Shown piece after piece: positions 29,418-39,423 of a stretch of DNA of 64,000 bases (position 1 is its first letter; every line of letters begins with the position of its first letter). The DNA is from Erwinia typographi (GTDB lineage: Bacteria > Pseudomonadota > Gammaproteobacteria > Enterobacterales > Enterobacteriaceae): NCBI RefSeq assembly GCF_000773975.1, contig NZ_JRUQ01000045.1:1-64000 (forward strand). The letters are read 5' to 3'. The notes under the pieces are model-generated. The model ran no database searches. It was not told the DNA's origin and was given only the letters and a program-made list of their open reading frames with translations. A program made the translations under genes and the position numbers.

Positions 29418-29473
29418 TCTCCGCGCTAACGGTCATTTAGCGCAGTGCCGGAGCGTACTGCCAGGAAAACACT

Positions 29474-30220
29474 ATGTTAAGTATCAAAGATTTACAGGTT
29501 AGCATTGAAGATAAAGAGATCCTGCGCGGGCTGGACCTCGAGGTAAAAGCGGGCGAAGTTCACGCCATCATGGGGCCGAACGGATCGGGGAAAAGTACGC
29601 TGTCAGCCACGCTGGCGGGCCGCGAAGAGTATGAAGTCACGGGTGGGTCGGTCAGCTTTAAGGGCAAAGACCTTCTGGAGCTTTCTCCCGAAGATCGCGC
29701 CGGTGAAGGTATCTTCATGGCATTTCAGTATCCGGTTGAAATTCCTGGCGTCAGCAACCAGTTCTTCCTGCAAACGGCCGTTAACTCGGTCCGTAAATAC
29801 CGCGAGCAGGACGCGTTAGATCGTTTTGATTTTCAGGACTTTATCGAAGACAAAATTCAGCTGCTGAAAATGCCTGAAGATCTGCTGACCCGCTCGGTCA
29901 ACGTCGGCTTCTCCGGCGGTGAGAAAAAGCGTAACGACATTCTACAGATGGCGGCGCTTGAGCCTGAGCTGTGCATTCTGGATGAGACCGACTCCGGTCT
30001 GGATATCGATGCCCTGAAAACCGTTGCCCACGGCGTGAACACGCTGCGTGACGGCAAACGCGCCTTCATTATTGTGACCCACTATCAGCGCATTCTGGAC
30101 TACATCAAGCCGGACTTCGTTCACGTACTGTATCAGGGCAAAATTGTGAAATCCGGTGACTTCTCACTGGTTAAACAGTTGGAGGAGCAAGGCTATGGCT
30201 GGCTTACCGACCAGGAATAG
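29474..30220 (+). CDS. sufC: Fe-S cluster assembly ATPase SufC
   Basis: SufC is a soluble ABC-type ATPase that drives conformational change in SufBD. The 248-residue protein has Walker A GPNGSGKST near residue 35, the variant signature FSGGEKKRND, Walker B LCILDETDSGLD and the switch His in VTHYQR. All match E. coli SufC. It overlaps sufD by 26 bases, so their translation is coupled. Confidence 0.97.
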   Translation: MLSIKDLQVSIEDKEILRGLDLEVKAGEVHAIMGPNGSGKSTLSATLAGREEYEVTGGSVSFKGKDLLELSPEDRAGEGIFMAFQYPVEIPGVSNQFFLQTAVNSVRKYREQDALDRFDFQDFIEDKIQLLKMPEDLLTRSVNVGFSGGEKKRNDILQMAALEPELCILDETDSGLDIDALKTVAHGVNTLRDGKRAFIIVTHYQRILDYIKPDFVHVLYQGKIVKSGDFSLVKQLEEQGYGWLTDQE

Positions 30221-31475
30221 TGACAATGCCCTGCAGCAGTGGCATCACATGTTTGAAACCCAGGGCGAAAACCGTTCCCTCCAGGCACAGCAGCACTGGC
30301 AGCAGGTGCTGCGCTTAGGGCTGCCGACTCGTAAGCAGGAAAACTGGAAATATACGCCGCTGGAAGGGCTGTTTGGACAGCAGTTCGCCGCGCCGCAGGC
30401 GCCGGTTCTGAGCGCTGAACAGGTTAAGGCGCTGGCGCTGGATATTGACGCGGTCAAACTGGTTTTCGTTGACGGACACTTCAACGCTGAGCTGAGCGAC
30501 AGCTCGTTCGATCTTTTTGCTATTCAGATCACTTCTGCTTCGCAGCGTCGCGAAACCAGCGCGCCGGTTCAGCCGGAAGTCTTTCTGCATCTGACCGAAA
30601 GCCTCGCGGACGAGGCGGTCAGCATCCACCTGGCCAGGGGAAAATCGGCCGCCCGCGCCCTTTATATGCTGCACATCAGCAGCAGCGCGCAGGCAGAGAT
30701 GAATACTTCGCATTACCGTCATCATTTGCAGCTGGACGAAGGCGCAGAAGCGACGGTGATCGAGCACTACGTCAGCCTGAATGAAGGCAGCCACTTTACC
30801 GGCGCCCGCTTCACGGCAAATGTCGCCAGCAACGCGCAGCTGAAGCACTACAAGCTGGCGTTTGAGCACCAAAGCAGCTATCACTTCTCGCACAACGATC
30901 TGGTGATTGAGCGCGATGCCAACGTTAAAAGCCACAGCTTCCTGCTCGGTGCCGGACTGACCCGTCACAACACCAGCGTGCAGCTTAACGGTGAAGGCAC
31001 CGATCTGGGCATTAATAGCCTGATGCTGCCGGTTGAGAAAGAAGTCTGCGACAGCCGCACCTACCTTGAGCATAACAAAGGTTACTGCCAGAGCCGCCAG
31101 CTGCATAAAACCATCGTGCGTGATAAAGCCCGCGCGGTGTTTAACGGCATGATCAAAGTGGCTAAGCACGCGCTGAAAACCGACGGACAGATGACCAACA
31201 ACAACCTGTTGCTGGGCCGACTGGCCGAGGTGGATACCAAGCCTCAGCTGGAAATCTATGCGGATGACGTGAAGTGCAGCCACGGCGCGACCATTGGCCG
31301 CATTGACGACGAGCAGATGTTCTACCTTCGCGCCCGCGGCATCAGCGAAGAATCGGCCCAGAGGATGATTATCTACGCCTTTGCTGCTGAACTGACTGAA
31401 GCGATCACGGATGAAGTGCTGAAGGAAGCTGTGATGCAGCGAATCGCTCAGCGTTTCCCCGGAGGCATTAAATGA
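30195..31475 (+). CDS. sufD: Fe-S cluster assembly protein SufD
   Basis: SufD is the partner of SufB in the SufBC2D scaffold and helps in iron acquisition for the cluster. The 426-residue protein begins [20 protein letters not shown], matching the E. coli start; the frame is open 13 codons further upstream inside sufC. GGAGGAG lies before the start. Its end overlaps the sufS start (ATGA at 31472). Confidence 0.96.
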   Translation: MAGLPTRNSDNALQQWHHMFETQGENRSLQAQQHWQQVLRLGLPTRKQENWKYTPLEGLFGQQFAAPQAPVLSAEQVKALALDIDAVKLVFVDGHFNAELSDSSFDLFAIQITSASQRRETSAPVQPEVFLHLTESLADEAVSIHLARGKSAARALYMLHISSSAQAEMNTSHYRHHLQLDEGAEATVIEHYVSLNEGSHFTGARFTANVASNAQLKHYKLAFEHQSSYHFSHNDLVIERDANVKSHSFLLGAGLTRHNTSVQLNGEGTDLGINSLMLPVEKEVCDSRTYLEHNKGYCQSRQLHKTIVRDKARAVFNGMIKVAKHALKTDGQMTNNNLLLGRLAEVDTKPQLEIYADDVKCSHGATIGRIDDEQMFYLRARGISEESAQRMIIYAFAAELTEAITDEVLKEAVMQRIAQRFPGGIK

Positions 31476-32692
31476 GTTTTGACCTGGCACGCGTAAGGGC
31501 TGAATTCCCCGTTCTGGCGCGAGAAGTAAACGGCCAGCCGCTGGCCTATCTTGACAGCGCGGCCAGTGCCCAGAAACCGCAGGGCGTGATCGACGCGGAA
31601 AGCCATTTTTATCAGCACGGTTATGCTGCCGTACACCGGGGTATTCATACCCTGAGTGCCGAAGCGACCACCGAAATGGAAAACGTCCGCACTCAGGCGG
31701 CCGCTTTCCTTAACGCCGCCTCGCCGGAAGAAATTGTTTTCGTTAAAGGCACCACTGAGGCGATCAACCTGGTTGCCAGCAGCTGGGGCGGAAGCCAGCT
31801 TCAGGCCGGTGATAACATCATCATCACCGAGATGGAGCACCATGCCAATATTGTTCCGTGGCAAATGGTGGCTGAACGCGTCGGGGCGGAAGTGCGTTTT
31901 ATCCCGCTGACCGAAACCGGCGAGCTGGACCTGTCGGCGCTGCCTGGCCTGATCGACAGCCGTACCCGTATGCTGGCGGTCACTCAGGTCTCCAACGTGT
32001 TGGGTACGGTTAACCCGGTGAAAGAGATCGTCGCGCAGGCCAAAGCGGCTGGCGTGGCGACGCTGGTTGACGGCGCGCAGGCGGTAATGCACCAGCAGGT
32101 TGACGTGCAGGATCTGGGCTGTGATTTCTACGCCTTCTCCGGGCATAAAATTTACGGTCCTTCGGGCATCGGTATTCTGTACGGGCGTAAAGCCATGTTG
32201 GATAAGATGCCGCCGTGGGAAGGGGGCGGCTCAATGATCGCCACCGTCAGCCTGACGGAAGGCACGACTTACGCGGCCGCGCCGTGGCGCTTTGAGGCGG
32301 GTTCGCCGAACACCGGCGGCATTATGGGGCTGGGCGCCGCGCTTGCGTGGGTGACAGAGCAGGGGCTGGACGTTATTCATCAGCGTGAACAGACGCTGAT
32401 GCGTTATGCCCTCGACAAGCTGGCCTCGGTGCCGGACTTAACCATCTATGGCCCGCAAGCGCGCGCGGGCGTTATCGCCTTCAATCTTGGGCAGCATCAC
32501 GCCTACGATGTGGGCAGCTTCCTCGATCAGTATGGGATTGCCATTCGCACCGGCCACCACTGCGCTATGCCGTTAATGCATCATTACGGCGTGCCGGCGA
32601 TGTGCCGCGCCTCTTTCGTTCTGTATAATAGCGAAGAAGAGGCCGACCGCCTTGCGGCCGGTCTGACCCGTATACACCGCCTGCTGGGCTGA
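31472..32692 (+). CDS. sufS: Cysteine desulfurase SufS
   Basis: SufS is a PLP enzyme that takes sulfur from cysteine as a persulfide and passes it to SufE. The 406 residues include the PLP lysine Lys226 ([10 protein letters not shown]) and the catalytic Cys364 ([10 protein letters not shown]), at the same positions as in E. coli. Its start codon overlaps the sufD stop. Confidence 0.97.
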   Translation: MSFDLARVRAEFPVLAREVNGQPLAYLDSAASAQKPQGVIDAESHFYQHGYAAVHRGIHTLSAEATTEMENVRTQAAAFLNAASPEEIVFVKGTTEAINLVASSWGGSQLQAGDNIIITEMEHHANIVPWQMVAERVGAEVRFIPLTETGELDLSALPGLIDSRTRMLAVTQVSNVLGTVNPVKEIVAQAKAAGVATLVDGAQAVMHQQVDVQDLGCDFYAFSGHKIYGPSGIGILYGRKAMLDKMPPWEGGGSMIATVSLTEGTTYAAAPWRFEAGSPNTGGIMGLGAALAWVTEQGLDVIHQREQTLMRYALDKLASVPDLTIYGPQARAGVIAFNLGQHHAYDVGSFLDQYGIAIRTGHHCAMPLMHHYGVPAMCRASFVLYNSEEEADRLAAGLTRIHRLLG

Positions 32693-32719
32693 TTTAGCCC
32701 GGCGATAACGGAGGAACGA

Positions 32720-33142
32720 ATGGCAACCTTGCCAGAGAAAGAAAAGCTGGTTCGCAACTTTAGTCGTTGTGCGAACTGGGAAGAGAAGTACCTGTACGTG
32801 ATTGAATTAGGCGCGATGCTGCCAGAATTGTCTGAATCCCTGCACCAGCCGGAAAACACTATTTCCGGCTGCCAGAGCCAGGTATGGATACTGATGGAGA
32901 CGGATGAGAGCGGTCGCGTGGTGCTGCGTGGGGATAGCGATGCCGCTATCGTTAAGGGGCTGATTGCCATCGTATTTATTCTCTATCAGCGGATGACGCC
33001 CGGCGAAATTCTGGCGTTTGACGTCCGTCCCTGGTTCGGACAGCTTGCCCTGACCCAGCACCTGACGCCTTCCCGTTCTCAGGGGCTGGAAGCGATGATC
33101 CGTGCTATCCGTCACAAAGCTCAGGCCATTTCCCCGGCCTGA
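32720..33142 (+). CDS. sufE: Cysteine desulfuration protein SufE
   Basis: SufE accepts sulfur from SufS on Cys51 (ISGCQSQVW) and delivers it to SufB. The 140-residue length and the start [17 protein letters not shown] agree with the E. coli protein. GGAGG precedes the ATG. It ends the suf operon and is followed by a terminator. Confidence 0.97.
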   Translation: MATLPEKEKLVRNFSRCANWEEKYLYVIELGAMLPELSESLHQPENTISGCQSQVWILMETDESGRVVLRGDSDAAIVKGLIAIVFILYQRMTPGEILAFDVRPWFGQLALTQHLTPSRSQGLEAMIRAIRHKAQAISPA

Positions 33143-33163
33143 GTTGCTACACTTCCCGGAAGG

Positions 33164-33192
33164 CTTCCCGCTTCGCTGCGGGAAGTTTCTTT
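33164..33192 (+). terminator. Terminator after the suf operon
   Basis: CTTCCCGC (33164-33171) pairs with GCGGGAAG (33178-33185) around TTCGCT and is followed by TTTCTTT. It lies between sufE and ldtE. Confidence 0.85.
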
Positions 33193-33212
33193 ATCCTAAC
33201 CGGGAATTCCGC

Positions 33213-34247
33213 ATGAAATCTTTGTTTCCACCAGGCGCTCTGTTCCTTGCGCTCATCGCCATCACGCAGCACGCCAGCGCTACTGAGTACCCGCTGCCTG
33301 CTGACAACAGCCGCCTGATTGGCGAGAACACGACCTATGTGGTGCCGAACGATGGCCGTCCTCTGGAAGCTATCGCGGCGAAGTATAAAATTGGGCTGCT
33401 GGGGATGCTGGAAGCCAACCCAGGCACCGATCCCTGGCTGCCGAAGGCCAATACCCAACTGACTATTCCAGGCCAGATGCTGCTGCCGGATACCAAAAGG
33501 GAAGGCATCGTGGTTAACCTTGCTGAGCTTCGCCTCTATTACTACCCCAGGGGCGAGAACAAGGTGGTAGTGTACCCGATCGGCATCGGCCAGCTGGGCG
33601 CTAATACGCCGCCGATGGTCACCAGCATCAGTCAGAAAATCCCCAATCCTACCTGGACTCCCACCCCGAATATCCGCAAGCGCTACGCGGCGGAGGGCAA
33701 AACGCTGCCGGGCACGGTGCCCGCCGGGCCAGATAACCCGATGGGGCTGTACGCCATGCGGCTGGCCTGGGGCAAAGGCCACTATTTGATCCATGGGACT
33801 AACGCCGATTTCGGCATTGGTATGCGCGTCAGCTCCGGCTGTATCCGCCTGCGTCCCGATGATATTGAGGCGCTGTTTAGCAGCGTGCCGGTGGGAACCC
33901 GGGTGCAGATCGTCAACCAGCCGGTCAAGTATGCGGTAGAGCCGGACGGCAAACGCTATCTTGAGGTTCACCAGCCGCTTTCACACAGCGATAAGGACGA
34001 TCCGCAGACCATGCCTGTTGCGCTCACCGCCAGCGGCAAAAAGTTCGTTAAAAGCGAGCACAGCGACGCTGAGATGATTAAAGAGGCGATGACGCGGCGT
34101 TCCGGCATGCCGGTGCTGGTAAACCAGGGTGAGGCGGTGACCGACGCCACGCCGATGCCTGCTATCGTCCAGCAGAGCGATGCTGACAGCCTTAGCGCGC
34201 CGCAGGCAACCGTGGACCAGGCAAAGGGAGAAAGCCCGCAGAATTGA
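33213..34247 (+). CDS. ldtE: L,D-transpeptidase LdtE (YnhG)
   Basis: LdtE forms 3-3 cross-links between diaminopimelate residues of murein in the periplasm. The 344-residue precursor has a signal peptide ending near HASA, a LysM-like region (about 40-90) and a YkuD catalytic domain with HGTNADFGIGMRVSSGCIRL, containing the catalytic Cys and His. The start at 33213 gives a proper signal peptide; the frame is open upstream into sufE. The C-terminal 60 residues are low in conservation and rich in Ala and Gln. It sits next to lpp, as in E. coli. Confidence 0.93.
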   Translation: MKSLFPPGALFLALIAITQHASATEYPLPADNSRLIGENTTYVVPNDGRPLEAIAAKYKIGLLGMLEANPGTDPWLPKANTQLTIPGQMLLPDTKREGIVVNLAELRLYYYPRGENKVVVYPIGIGQLGANTPPMVTSISQKIPNPTWTPTPNIRKRYAAEGKTLPGTVPAGPDNPMGLYAMRLAWGKGHYLIHGTNADFGIGMRVSSGCIRLRPDDIEALFSSVPVGTRVQIVNQPVKYAVEPDGKRYLEVHQPLSHSDKDDPQTMPVALTASGKKFVKSEHSDAEMIKEAMTRRSGMPVLVNQGEAVTDATPMPAIVQQSDADSLSAPQATVDQAKGESPQN

Positions 34248-34330
34248 GCCTGACGCGTTTTGCTGAGTTCTGAGAAAGCAGGGGTGAAGAGGGAAGAAGT
34301 AAGATACGGCGGGAGCGAGGAAATCAGCAC

Positions 34331-34361
34331 AAAAAAAATGGCGCACAGTGTGCGCCATTTT
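34331..34361 (-). terminator. lpp terminator
   Basis: On the minus strand ATGGCGCACA and TGTGCGCCAT (34338-34358) form a long hairpin followed by eight T residues. The very strong structure fits the abundant and stable lpp mRNA. Confidence 0.9.
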
Positions 34362-34374
34362 CAAACCAGAACTC

Positions 34375-34623
<249 letters not shown>

Positions 34624-34656
34624 CTAGATTGAGTTAATCTCCATGTAGCGTTACAA

Positions 34657-34690
34657 GTATTACACAAAGTTTTTTCTAATGAGAATAAAT
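34657..34690 (-). promoter_or_regulatory. lpp promoter
   Basis: The minus-strand sequence AAAAAACTTTGTGTAATACT with the downstream TGTAACGCTACATGGAG leader is practically identical to the well-known E. coli lpp promoter, including its -10 TAATAC (34657-34662). The start of transcription would be near 34651. Confidence 0.88.
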
Positions 34691-34866
34691 TTTTAATAAG
34701 AACACGCTTAAATTTGATCGTTCGCTCAAAGATGCACCGTCTTTCCAGTTTGGTGCAAAAAAATTAGCGAAAACAGGCCCGTTTAATCGGACTAATCATC
34801 AGTTATTCGGAAATTGAATAGTTAATTTCGATTGGAAATTTTATGAAAAGCCATTAAACAAGTTGT
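34691..34866. other. Intergenic region between lpp promoter and pykF terminator
   Basis: AT-rich sequence with no gene. TGCACC (34733-34738) and GGTGCA (34752-34757) form a 6-base inverted repeat followed by a run of A. Otherwise nothing is recognised. Confidence 0.4.
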
Positions 34867-34894
34867 AAAAAAAGCGCCACTCAGGACGCTTTTT
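34867..34894 (-). terminator. pykF terminator
   Basis: On the minus strand AAAAAGCGTCC pairs with GGCGCTTTTTTT, with one bulged base, around a short loop and ends in a T run. It lies 23 bases after the pykF stop. Confidence 0.75.
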
Positions 34895-34916
34895 ATCTTC
34901 AAGCCGTAATCTTTTA

Positions 34917-36329
34917 TTACAGTACGTGCACTGAGGCGGTATTTGTGGTTCCGCTTGGCACTAATGCACCAGAAACCATAACAACTACGTCACCTTTTTG
35001 ACCATATCCGCTGGTGAGGGCGGCTTCTTTGCCCAGGCGGTAGAAATCATCGGTAGAAGCGATCTCTTTCACCACCGACGTGATGATGCCTTTGCTCAGC
35101 AGCAGCTGACGTGCGGTCTGCTCGTTAGTGGTCAGCGCAAGGATGGTGGCGTGAGGGAAGTATTTACGCACGGACTTGGCTGATTTACCGCCTTCGGTTG
35201 CGACCACGATCAGCGGCGCTTCCAGGTTCTCTGCGGTTTCAACGGCGCCACGGCATACCGCTTCGGTAATGCGCATTTTGCGGTTGTCGTGCTGAGAGTC
35301 GATGCGGCTTTTCATCACCCGATCGGTACGCTCGCAGATGGTGGCCATAATGGTCACCGACTCCAGCGGGTATTTCCCCTTGGCGCTTTCGCCAGAGAGC
35401 ATCACGGCGTCAGTGCCGTCCAGAATGGCGTTGGCGACGTCGCCAGCTTCCGCACGGGTAGGGCGCGGGTTCTTGATCATCGAGTCCAGCATCTGGGTGG
35501 CGGTGATCACCACTTTGCGCGCGCGGTTGCACTTCTTAATCATCATCTTCTGCGCGAAGATCACTTCTTCAACCGGGATCTCAACGCCGAGGTCGCCGCG
35601 AGCGACCATGATGCCGTCTGAAGCATCAAGGATTTCGTCGAAGTTGTTCAGGCCTTCCTGGTTTTCAATTTTGGAGATGATCTGGATATGTTCGCCGCCG
35701 TGCTGCTTGAGGTGCTCACGAATTTCCAGCACGTCTGAGCGCTTGCGGATAAACGAGGCCGCCACAAAGTCGACCCCTTGTTCGCAGCCGAAAATCAGAT
35801 CGCGTTTGTCTTTCTCTGCCAGAGCGGGCAGCTGGATGGAAACGCCAGGCAGGTTAACGCCTTTGTTTTCGCCCAGGTCGCCGTTGTTGAGGACTTTGCA
35901 GACCACGGTATTTTCGGTGACTTCGGTCACTTCCATACCGATCAGGCCATCATCAACCAGTACGGTATTGCCGATTTTCAGGTCAGCGGTGAAGCCAGCA
36001 TAGGTCACGGCGACGCGCTCGGTATTACCAATTACCGACTGATCGGTGGTGAAGGTAAAGGTCTGACCGGCTTTCAGCGACGCGTCGCTGCCGCCTTCCA
36101 GCTTCATGGTACGGATTTCAGGGCCTTTGGTATCCAGCAGGATAGCCGCCTGATGTCCGCTTTTACTCATCACGGCACGCAGATTCGAGATACGTTTACC
36201 GTGCTCTTCGTAGTCGCCGTGGGAGAAGTTAAGGCGCATTACGTTCATGCCTGCATCGAGCAGGTTGGTCAACATTTCTTCGGATTCGGTTTTTGGACCG
36301 ATAGTACAAACAATCTTGGTCTTTTTCAT
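34917..36329 (-). CDS. pykF: Pyruvate kinase I
   Basis: PykF makes pyruvate and ATP from PEP and is activated by fructose 1,6-bisphosphate. The 470 residues match E. coli PykF in length, with [20 protein letters not shown] at the start, the MRLNFSHG substrate region, [11 protein letters not shown] and the TATQMLDSM motif containing conserved residues of the active site. The transcript has a leader of about 250 bases, judging by the promoter at 36584. It opposes ppsA, and a Cra site appears at both genes. Confidence 0.98.
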   Translation of the reverse strand: MKKTKIVCTIGPKTESEEMLTNLLDAGMNVMRLNFSHGDYEEHGKRISNLRAVMSKSGHQAAILLDTKGPEIRTMKLEGGSDASLKAGQTFTFTTDQSVIGNTERVAVTYAGFTADLKIGNTVLVDDGLIGMEVTEVTENTVVCKVLNNGDLGENKGVNLPGVSIQLPALAEKDKRDLIFGCEQGVDFVAASFIRKRSDVLEIREHLKQHGGEHIQIISKIENQEGLNNFDEILDASDGIMVARGDLGVEIPVEEVIFAQKMMIKKCNRARKVVITATQMLDSMIKNPRPTRAEAGDVANAILDGTDAVMLSGESAKGKYPLESVTIMATICERTDRVMKSRIDSQHDNRKMRITEAVCRGAVETAENLEAPLIVVATEGGKSAKSVRKYFPHATILALTTNEQTARQLLLSKGIITSVVKEIASTDDFYRLGKEAALTSGYGQKGDVVVMVSGALVPSGTTNTASVHVL

Positions 36330-36553
36330 GACGAGTTATCTATTAAGTTGTGATGGATGAGAAAAGCGAGATCCCGGTAACGAGTGAACAGCGCCGGATA
36401 AGAATTCGTGCCTGACAGGCGAACTGCGATACAGATTTAAGAATAGGTGACAGTGCTAAAGCGTGCAGAGGAAGTTGAGACGCGGTTTCAGCGCGCGCAC
36501 AAGAAGGCGATGCGCAACAGGCTATCGTTTTTGCTAAAGGGTCAACCATACGC
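36330..36553. other. pykF 5' leader
   Basis: This is the predicted untranslated leader of pykF. An 89-codon minus-strand frame (36343-36612) crosses it and the promoter; it has no ribosome site and its product looks random, so it was not annotated as a gene. Confidence 0.5.
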
Positions 36554-36612
36554 TGAAACCATTCAAGTGAAACAACGTTCCGTATTATAGTCGTTAAGCA
36601 GAGGAAAACCAA
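36554..36612 (-). promoter_or_regulatory. pykF promoter and Cra operator
   Basis: On the minus strand TTGGTT (36607-36612), a 17-base spacer and a perfect TATAAT (36584-36589) form the promoter, with a start near 36577. TGAAACCATTCA (36554-36565) matches 11 of 12 bases of the Cra consensus TGAAACGATTCA and lies at about +12 to +23, where Cra would block transcription, as in E. coli. Confidence 0.8.
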
Positions 36613-36726
36613 TTAAAAAGCTTGAGGGCCGGGGGCAAAGCTTGCGTTAGATCAGCTTGTTGCGCAATAGGAGACGCGAGTCACTTTTAGGATTTAACGC
36701 AGGATGAATCCGCAGGAAGGGCAGGA
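36613..36726. other. Region between pykF promoter and tRNA-Val genes
   Basis: Nothing definite is seen. The tRNA transcript should end here, but there is no clear hairpin with a T run on the minus strand. Confidence 0.35.
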
Positions 36727-36803
36727 TGGTGCGTTCTAGAGGACTCGAACCTCCGACCCCCACCATGTCAAGGTGGTGCTCTAACCAACTGAGCTAAGAA
36801 CGC
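36727..36803 (-). tRNA. tRNA-Val(GAC), copy 1
   Basis: A 77-nt tRNA with encoded CCA. The anticodon loop TTGACAT gives anticodon GAC for valine. The acceptor stem is GCGTTCT with AGAACGC, and the T arm is GGTTCGA. It is identical to copy 3 and differs from copy 2 in the acceptor and T stems. Confidence 0.97.
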
Positions 36804-36811
36804 TTTAGCTT

Positions 36812-36888
36812 TGGTGCGTCCGAGTGGACTCGAACCACCGACCCCCACCATGTCAAGGTGGTGCTCTAACCAACTGAGCTACGGACGC
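36812..36888 (-). tRNA. tRNA-Val(GAC), copy 2
   Basis: A 77-nt tRNA with encoded CCA and anticodon GAC. The acceptor stem is GCGTCCG with CGGACGC, as in one of the E. coli valV/valW genes. It is eight bases from copy 1 and four from copy 3, so all three are processed from one precursor. Confidence 0.97.
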
Positions 36889-36892
36889 ACTG

Positions 36893-36969
36893 TGGTGCGT
36901 TCTAGAGGACTCGAACCTCCGACCCCCACCATGTCAAGGTGGTGCTCTAACCAACTGAGCTAAGAACGC
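36893..36969 (-). tRNA. tRNA-Val(GAC), copy 3
   Basis: A 77-nt tRNA with encoded CCA and anticodon GAC, identical in sequence to copy 1. It is the first in the transcript, about 30 bases after the predicted promoter. E. coli has two such genes at this place, so one appears to have been gained by duplication. Confidence 0.97.
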
Positions 36970-37000
36970 ACTGACGCTGTCTTGGTAACAGCGGGGACGA

Positions 37001-37029
37001 ATATTAACGACAGCCTCAACGCCTGGCAA
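37001..37029 (-). promoter_or_regulatory. tRNA-Val operon promoter
   Basis: On the minus strand TTGCCA (37024-37029), a 17-base spacer and TAATAT (37001-37006) are followed by the GC-rich discriminator TCGTCCCCGC, the mark of stringently controlled stable-RNA promoters. Confidence 0.7.
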
Positions 37030-37118
37030 GCGGAAATCCGCTTTTTTCTTTGTGACTGCTGCGCAACTGTGCGAAGCGCAGCAATTTTGAACATCGAAGC
37101 GCGAAAATCGCCGAAAAA

Positions 37119-38492
37119 TTAATGTGCTGCGCGCGCCAGAATCACCGCTGAGGGCTGCTGCTGTAGCCGTCGCATCCGCCAGACCATCATCACCGCCGCC
37201 GAGGTCAGGCCGATAATAAACCCGGTCCAGAAGCCCGCAGGCCCCATATGCGGCACTACCCAGTCGGTTAACGCCAGGATGTAGCCGCTGGGCAGGCCCA
37301 GCAGCCAGTAGGCGACAAAGGTAATAAAGAAGATCGAGCGGGTATCTTTATAGCCGCGGAGAATGCCGCTGCCGATGACCTGCACCGAGTCAGAAAACTG
37401 GTAAATGGCGGCCAGCAGCATCAGCTGCGCGGCGAGGGCGATCACTTCCGGGTTATCGGTGTAGAGATGCGCGATATGCTCGCGGAAGGTGACCGTGAAG
37501 AGCGCGGTGATTAGCGCCAGCGAGACGCCAACCGCCTGAGCCGTCCAGGCGGAAACCCTGGCGGCCTCCGTTGAACCCTGACCGAGGCGGAAGCCGACGC
37601 GGATGGTCGTGGCCACGCCCAGCGACAGCGGCAAAACGAACATCAGTGAGCTGAAGTTCAGCGCTATCTGATGACCAGCGACCTTGACGATGCCCATCGG
37701 CGACACCAGCAGGGCAACCACGGCAAACAGCGTCACCTCAAAAAACAGCGCCAGCGCGACCGGCAGGCCGAGCTTAAACAGACGCCAGAGCACGGCGGTA
37801 TCAGGGCGGCTGAAGCGTTCGGTCAGGCGAATGTCGCGCATTGAGCCGGCGCGGCCAACCCAGTATTTCATGGCGATAAACATCACCCAATAGACCGAAG
37901 CGGTGGCCACGCCGCAGCCCACGCCGCCCAGCGCAGGCATGCCGAAATGCCCATAAATAAAGACATAGTTAACCGGGATGTTGACCAGCAGGCCGATAAA
38001 TCCCATCACCATACCCGGTTTGGTTTTTGACAACCCTTCGCACTGGTTACGCGCAACCTGGAAGAACAGATAGCCCGGTGCGCCCCACAGCAGCGCATGA
38101 AGGTAGCCGACGGCGATGTCAGCCATCCGGGGATCAATGTTTTTCATTGAGTGGATCAGGAATCCGGCGTTATACAGCACGATCATGATCGCCACGGACA
38201 CCGTAGCCGCCAGCCAGTAAGCCTGGCGGACTTGCCAGGCCACGCGTTCGCGTCGGCCTGAGCCGTTAAGTTGCGCAACAACCGGCGTCAGTGACAGCAA
38301 CAGGCCATGTCCGAAGAGGATCGTAGGCAGCCAGATCGAGGTGCCCACCGCCACGGCAGCCATATCCGTGGCGCTGACGGCGCCGGCCATAATGGTATCA
38401 ACAAAACCCATAGCGGTTTGCGCAACCTGCGCAAGGATCACCGGGATTGCCAGCGCTAATAATTGACGCGCTTCTGTCAGGTACTTCTGCAC
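37119..38492 (-). CDS. mdtK: Multidrug efflux MATE transporter MdtK
   Basis: MdtK (NorE/YdhE) is a cation-driven multidrug exporter of the MATE family with 12 membrane segments in the inner membrane. The 457-residue length equals that of E. coli MdtK when the GTG at 38492 is used; AGGTG lies before it and the protein starts [19 protein letters not shown] longer ORF to 38561 lacks conservation. The first repeat has [14 protein letters not shown] and the second the equivalent region [16 protein letters not shown]. It is divergent from ribE. Confidence 0.94.
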   Translation of the reverse strand: MQKYLTEARQLLALAIPVILAQVAQTAMGFVDTIMAGAVSATDMAAVAVGTSIWLPTILFGHGLLLSLTPVVAQLNGSGRRERVAWQVRQAYWLAATVSVAIMIVLYNAGFLIHSMKNIDPRMADIAVGYLHALLWGAPGYLFFQVARNQCEGLSKTKPGMVMGFIGLLVNIPVNYVFIYGHFGMPALGGVGCGVATASVYWVMFIAMKYWVGRAGSMRDIRLTERFSRPDTAVLWRLFKLGLPVALALFFEVTLFAVVALLVSPMGIVKVAGHQIALNFSSLMFVLPLSLGVATTIRVGFRLGQGSTEAARVSAWTAQAVGVSLALITALFTVTFREHIAHLYTDNPEVIALAAQLMLLAAIYQFSDSVQVIGSGILRGYKDTRSIFFITFVAYWLLGLPSGYILALTDWVVPHMGPAGFWTGFIIGLTSAAVMMVWRMRRLQQQPSAVILARAAH

Positions 38493-38601
38493 ACGTACAC
38501 CTATTATTTTATCTGTAGGGGAGGCACTGCGAAGGCAAAAAACGCGGTTTTTGGCCAACAATCAGCAGGGCAGGCCGCACAGTGTAATGTTCGCAGAGTA
38601 A

Positions 38602-38620
38602 ATAGCCAATCACTGGCTAT
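38602..38620. repeat. Inverted repeat between mdtK and ribE
   Basis: ATAGCCA (38602-38608) and TGGCTAT (38614-38620) form a perfect 7-base palindrome with a five-base centre, in the shared control region of mdtK and ribE. It has the size of a repressor operator but matches no site I know. Confidence 0.4.
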
Positions 38621-38723
38621 CAAGAATAGCACCCGGCGTCACCTGAATCTGAGAGCGGATATTTGGTTTTCTCTTTGCGCCAGGGCAAACTAGCAGGAGA
38701 ATTTACTTATTGAGGCTATAGCT

Positions 38724-39365
38724 ATGTTTACCGGTATTGTGCAGGGCACCGCTGAGGTGTTGGCCATTGAGGAGAAACCAAATTTTCGCACGCATGTCGT
38801 CAGATTACCCGCTGAGATGCTGCCTGGTCTGGCGTTAGGCGCGTCAGTTTCCCACAACGGCTGCTGCCTGACGGTAACGGAAGTGCAGGGCGACCGGGTG
38901 AGTTTCGACCTGGTGAAAGAGACGCTGCGAATTACTAATCTTGGCGATCTTAACGTAGGCGATATTATTAACGTTGAGCGTGCGGCGAAATTCAGTGATG
39001 AAATCGGCGGCCATTTAATGTCCGGTCACATTATGACCACTGCGGAAATCAGCAAAATAGTGACCTCAGAGAATAACCGCGAAATTTGGTTCAGGCCGCA
39101 GGATGCGCTACAGATGAACTATATTCTGCATAAAGGGTTTATTGGCATTGACGGCATTAGCCTGACCGTGGGCGAAGTGACGAAAACCAAATTCTGCGTG
39201 CATCTTATTCCAGAGACGCTGGCGCGCACCACGCTGGGCACGAAGCGCATTGGCGACAGGGTGAATATTGAGATCGACCCCCATACGCAGGCGATTGTGG
39301 ACACCGTGGAGCGGGTTCTGGCTCAGCGTGAAGCCGCGCTGCTGGCTGCTGCCAACGCTCAGTAA
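38724..39365 (+). CDS. ribE: Riboflavin synthase alpha subunit
   Basis: The enzyme converts two lumazine molecules to one riboflavin and one pyrimidine product. The 213-residue protein begins [18 protein letters not shown] and consists of two homologous lumazine-binding barrels, the second opening with [12 protein letters not shown]. The gene is often called ribC in E. coli. GAGGCTATAGCT precedes the start. No FMN riboswitch is seen upstream. Confidence 0.97.
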   Translation: MFTGIVQGTAEVLAIEEKPNFRTHVVRLPAEMLPGLALGASVSHNGCCLTVTEVQGDRVSFDLVKETLRITNLGDLNVGDIINVERAAKFSDEIGGHLMSGHIMTTAEISKIVTSENNREIWFRPQDALQMNYILHKGFIGIDGISLTVGEVTKTKFCVHLIPETLARTTLGTKRIGDRVNIEIDPHTQAIVDTVERVLAQREAALLAAANAQ

Positions 39366-39370
39366 CCCCC

Positions 39371-39411
39371 AAAAAAAAGGGCCAACAGCATTAGCCATCG
39401 GCCCTTTTTTT
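39371..39411. terminator. Bidirectional terminator between ribE and cfa
   Basis: AAAAAAAAGGGCC (39371-39383) pairs with GGCCCTTTTTTT (39400-39411). Runs of T on each strand allow it to end both ribE and the convergent cfa. Confidence 0.85.
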
Positions 39412-39423
39412 AAGAATACACTC

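Noticed and set aside
30315..32146. Long minus-strand frames inside sufD and sufS
   Set aside because: Both are antisense to fully conserved suf genes.
36343..36612. 89-codon frame upstream of pykF
   Set aside because: It crosses the pykF promoter and Cra site, has no ribosome site and shows no family features.
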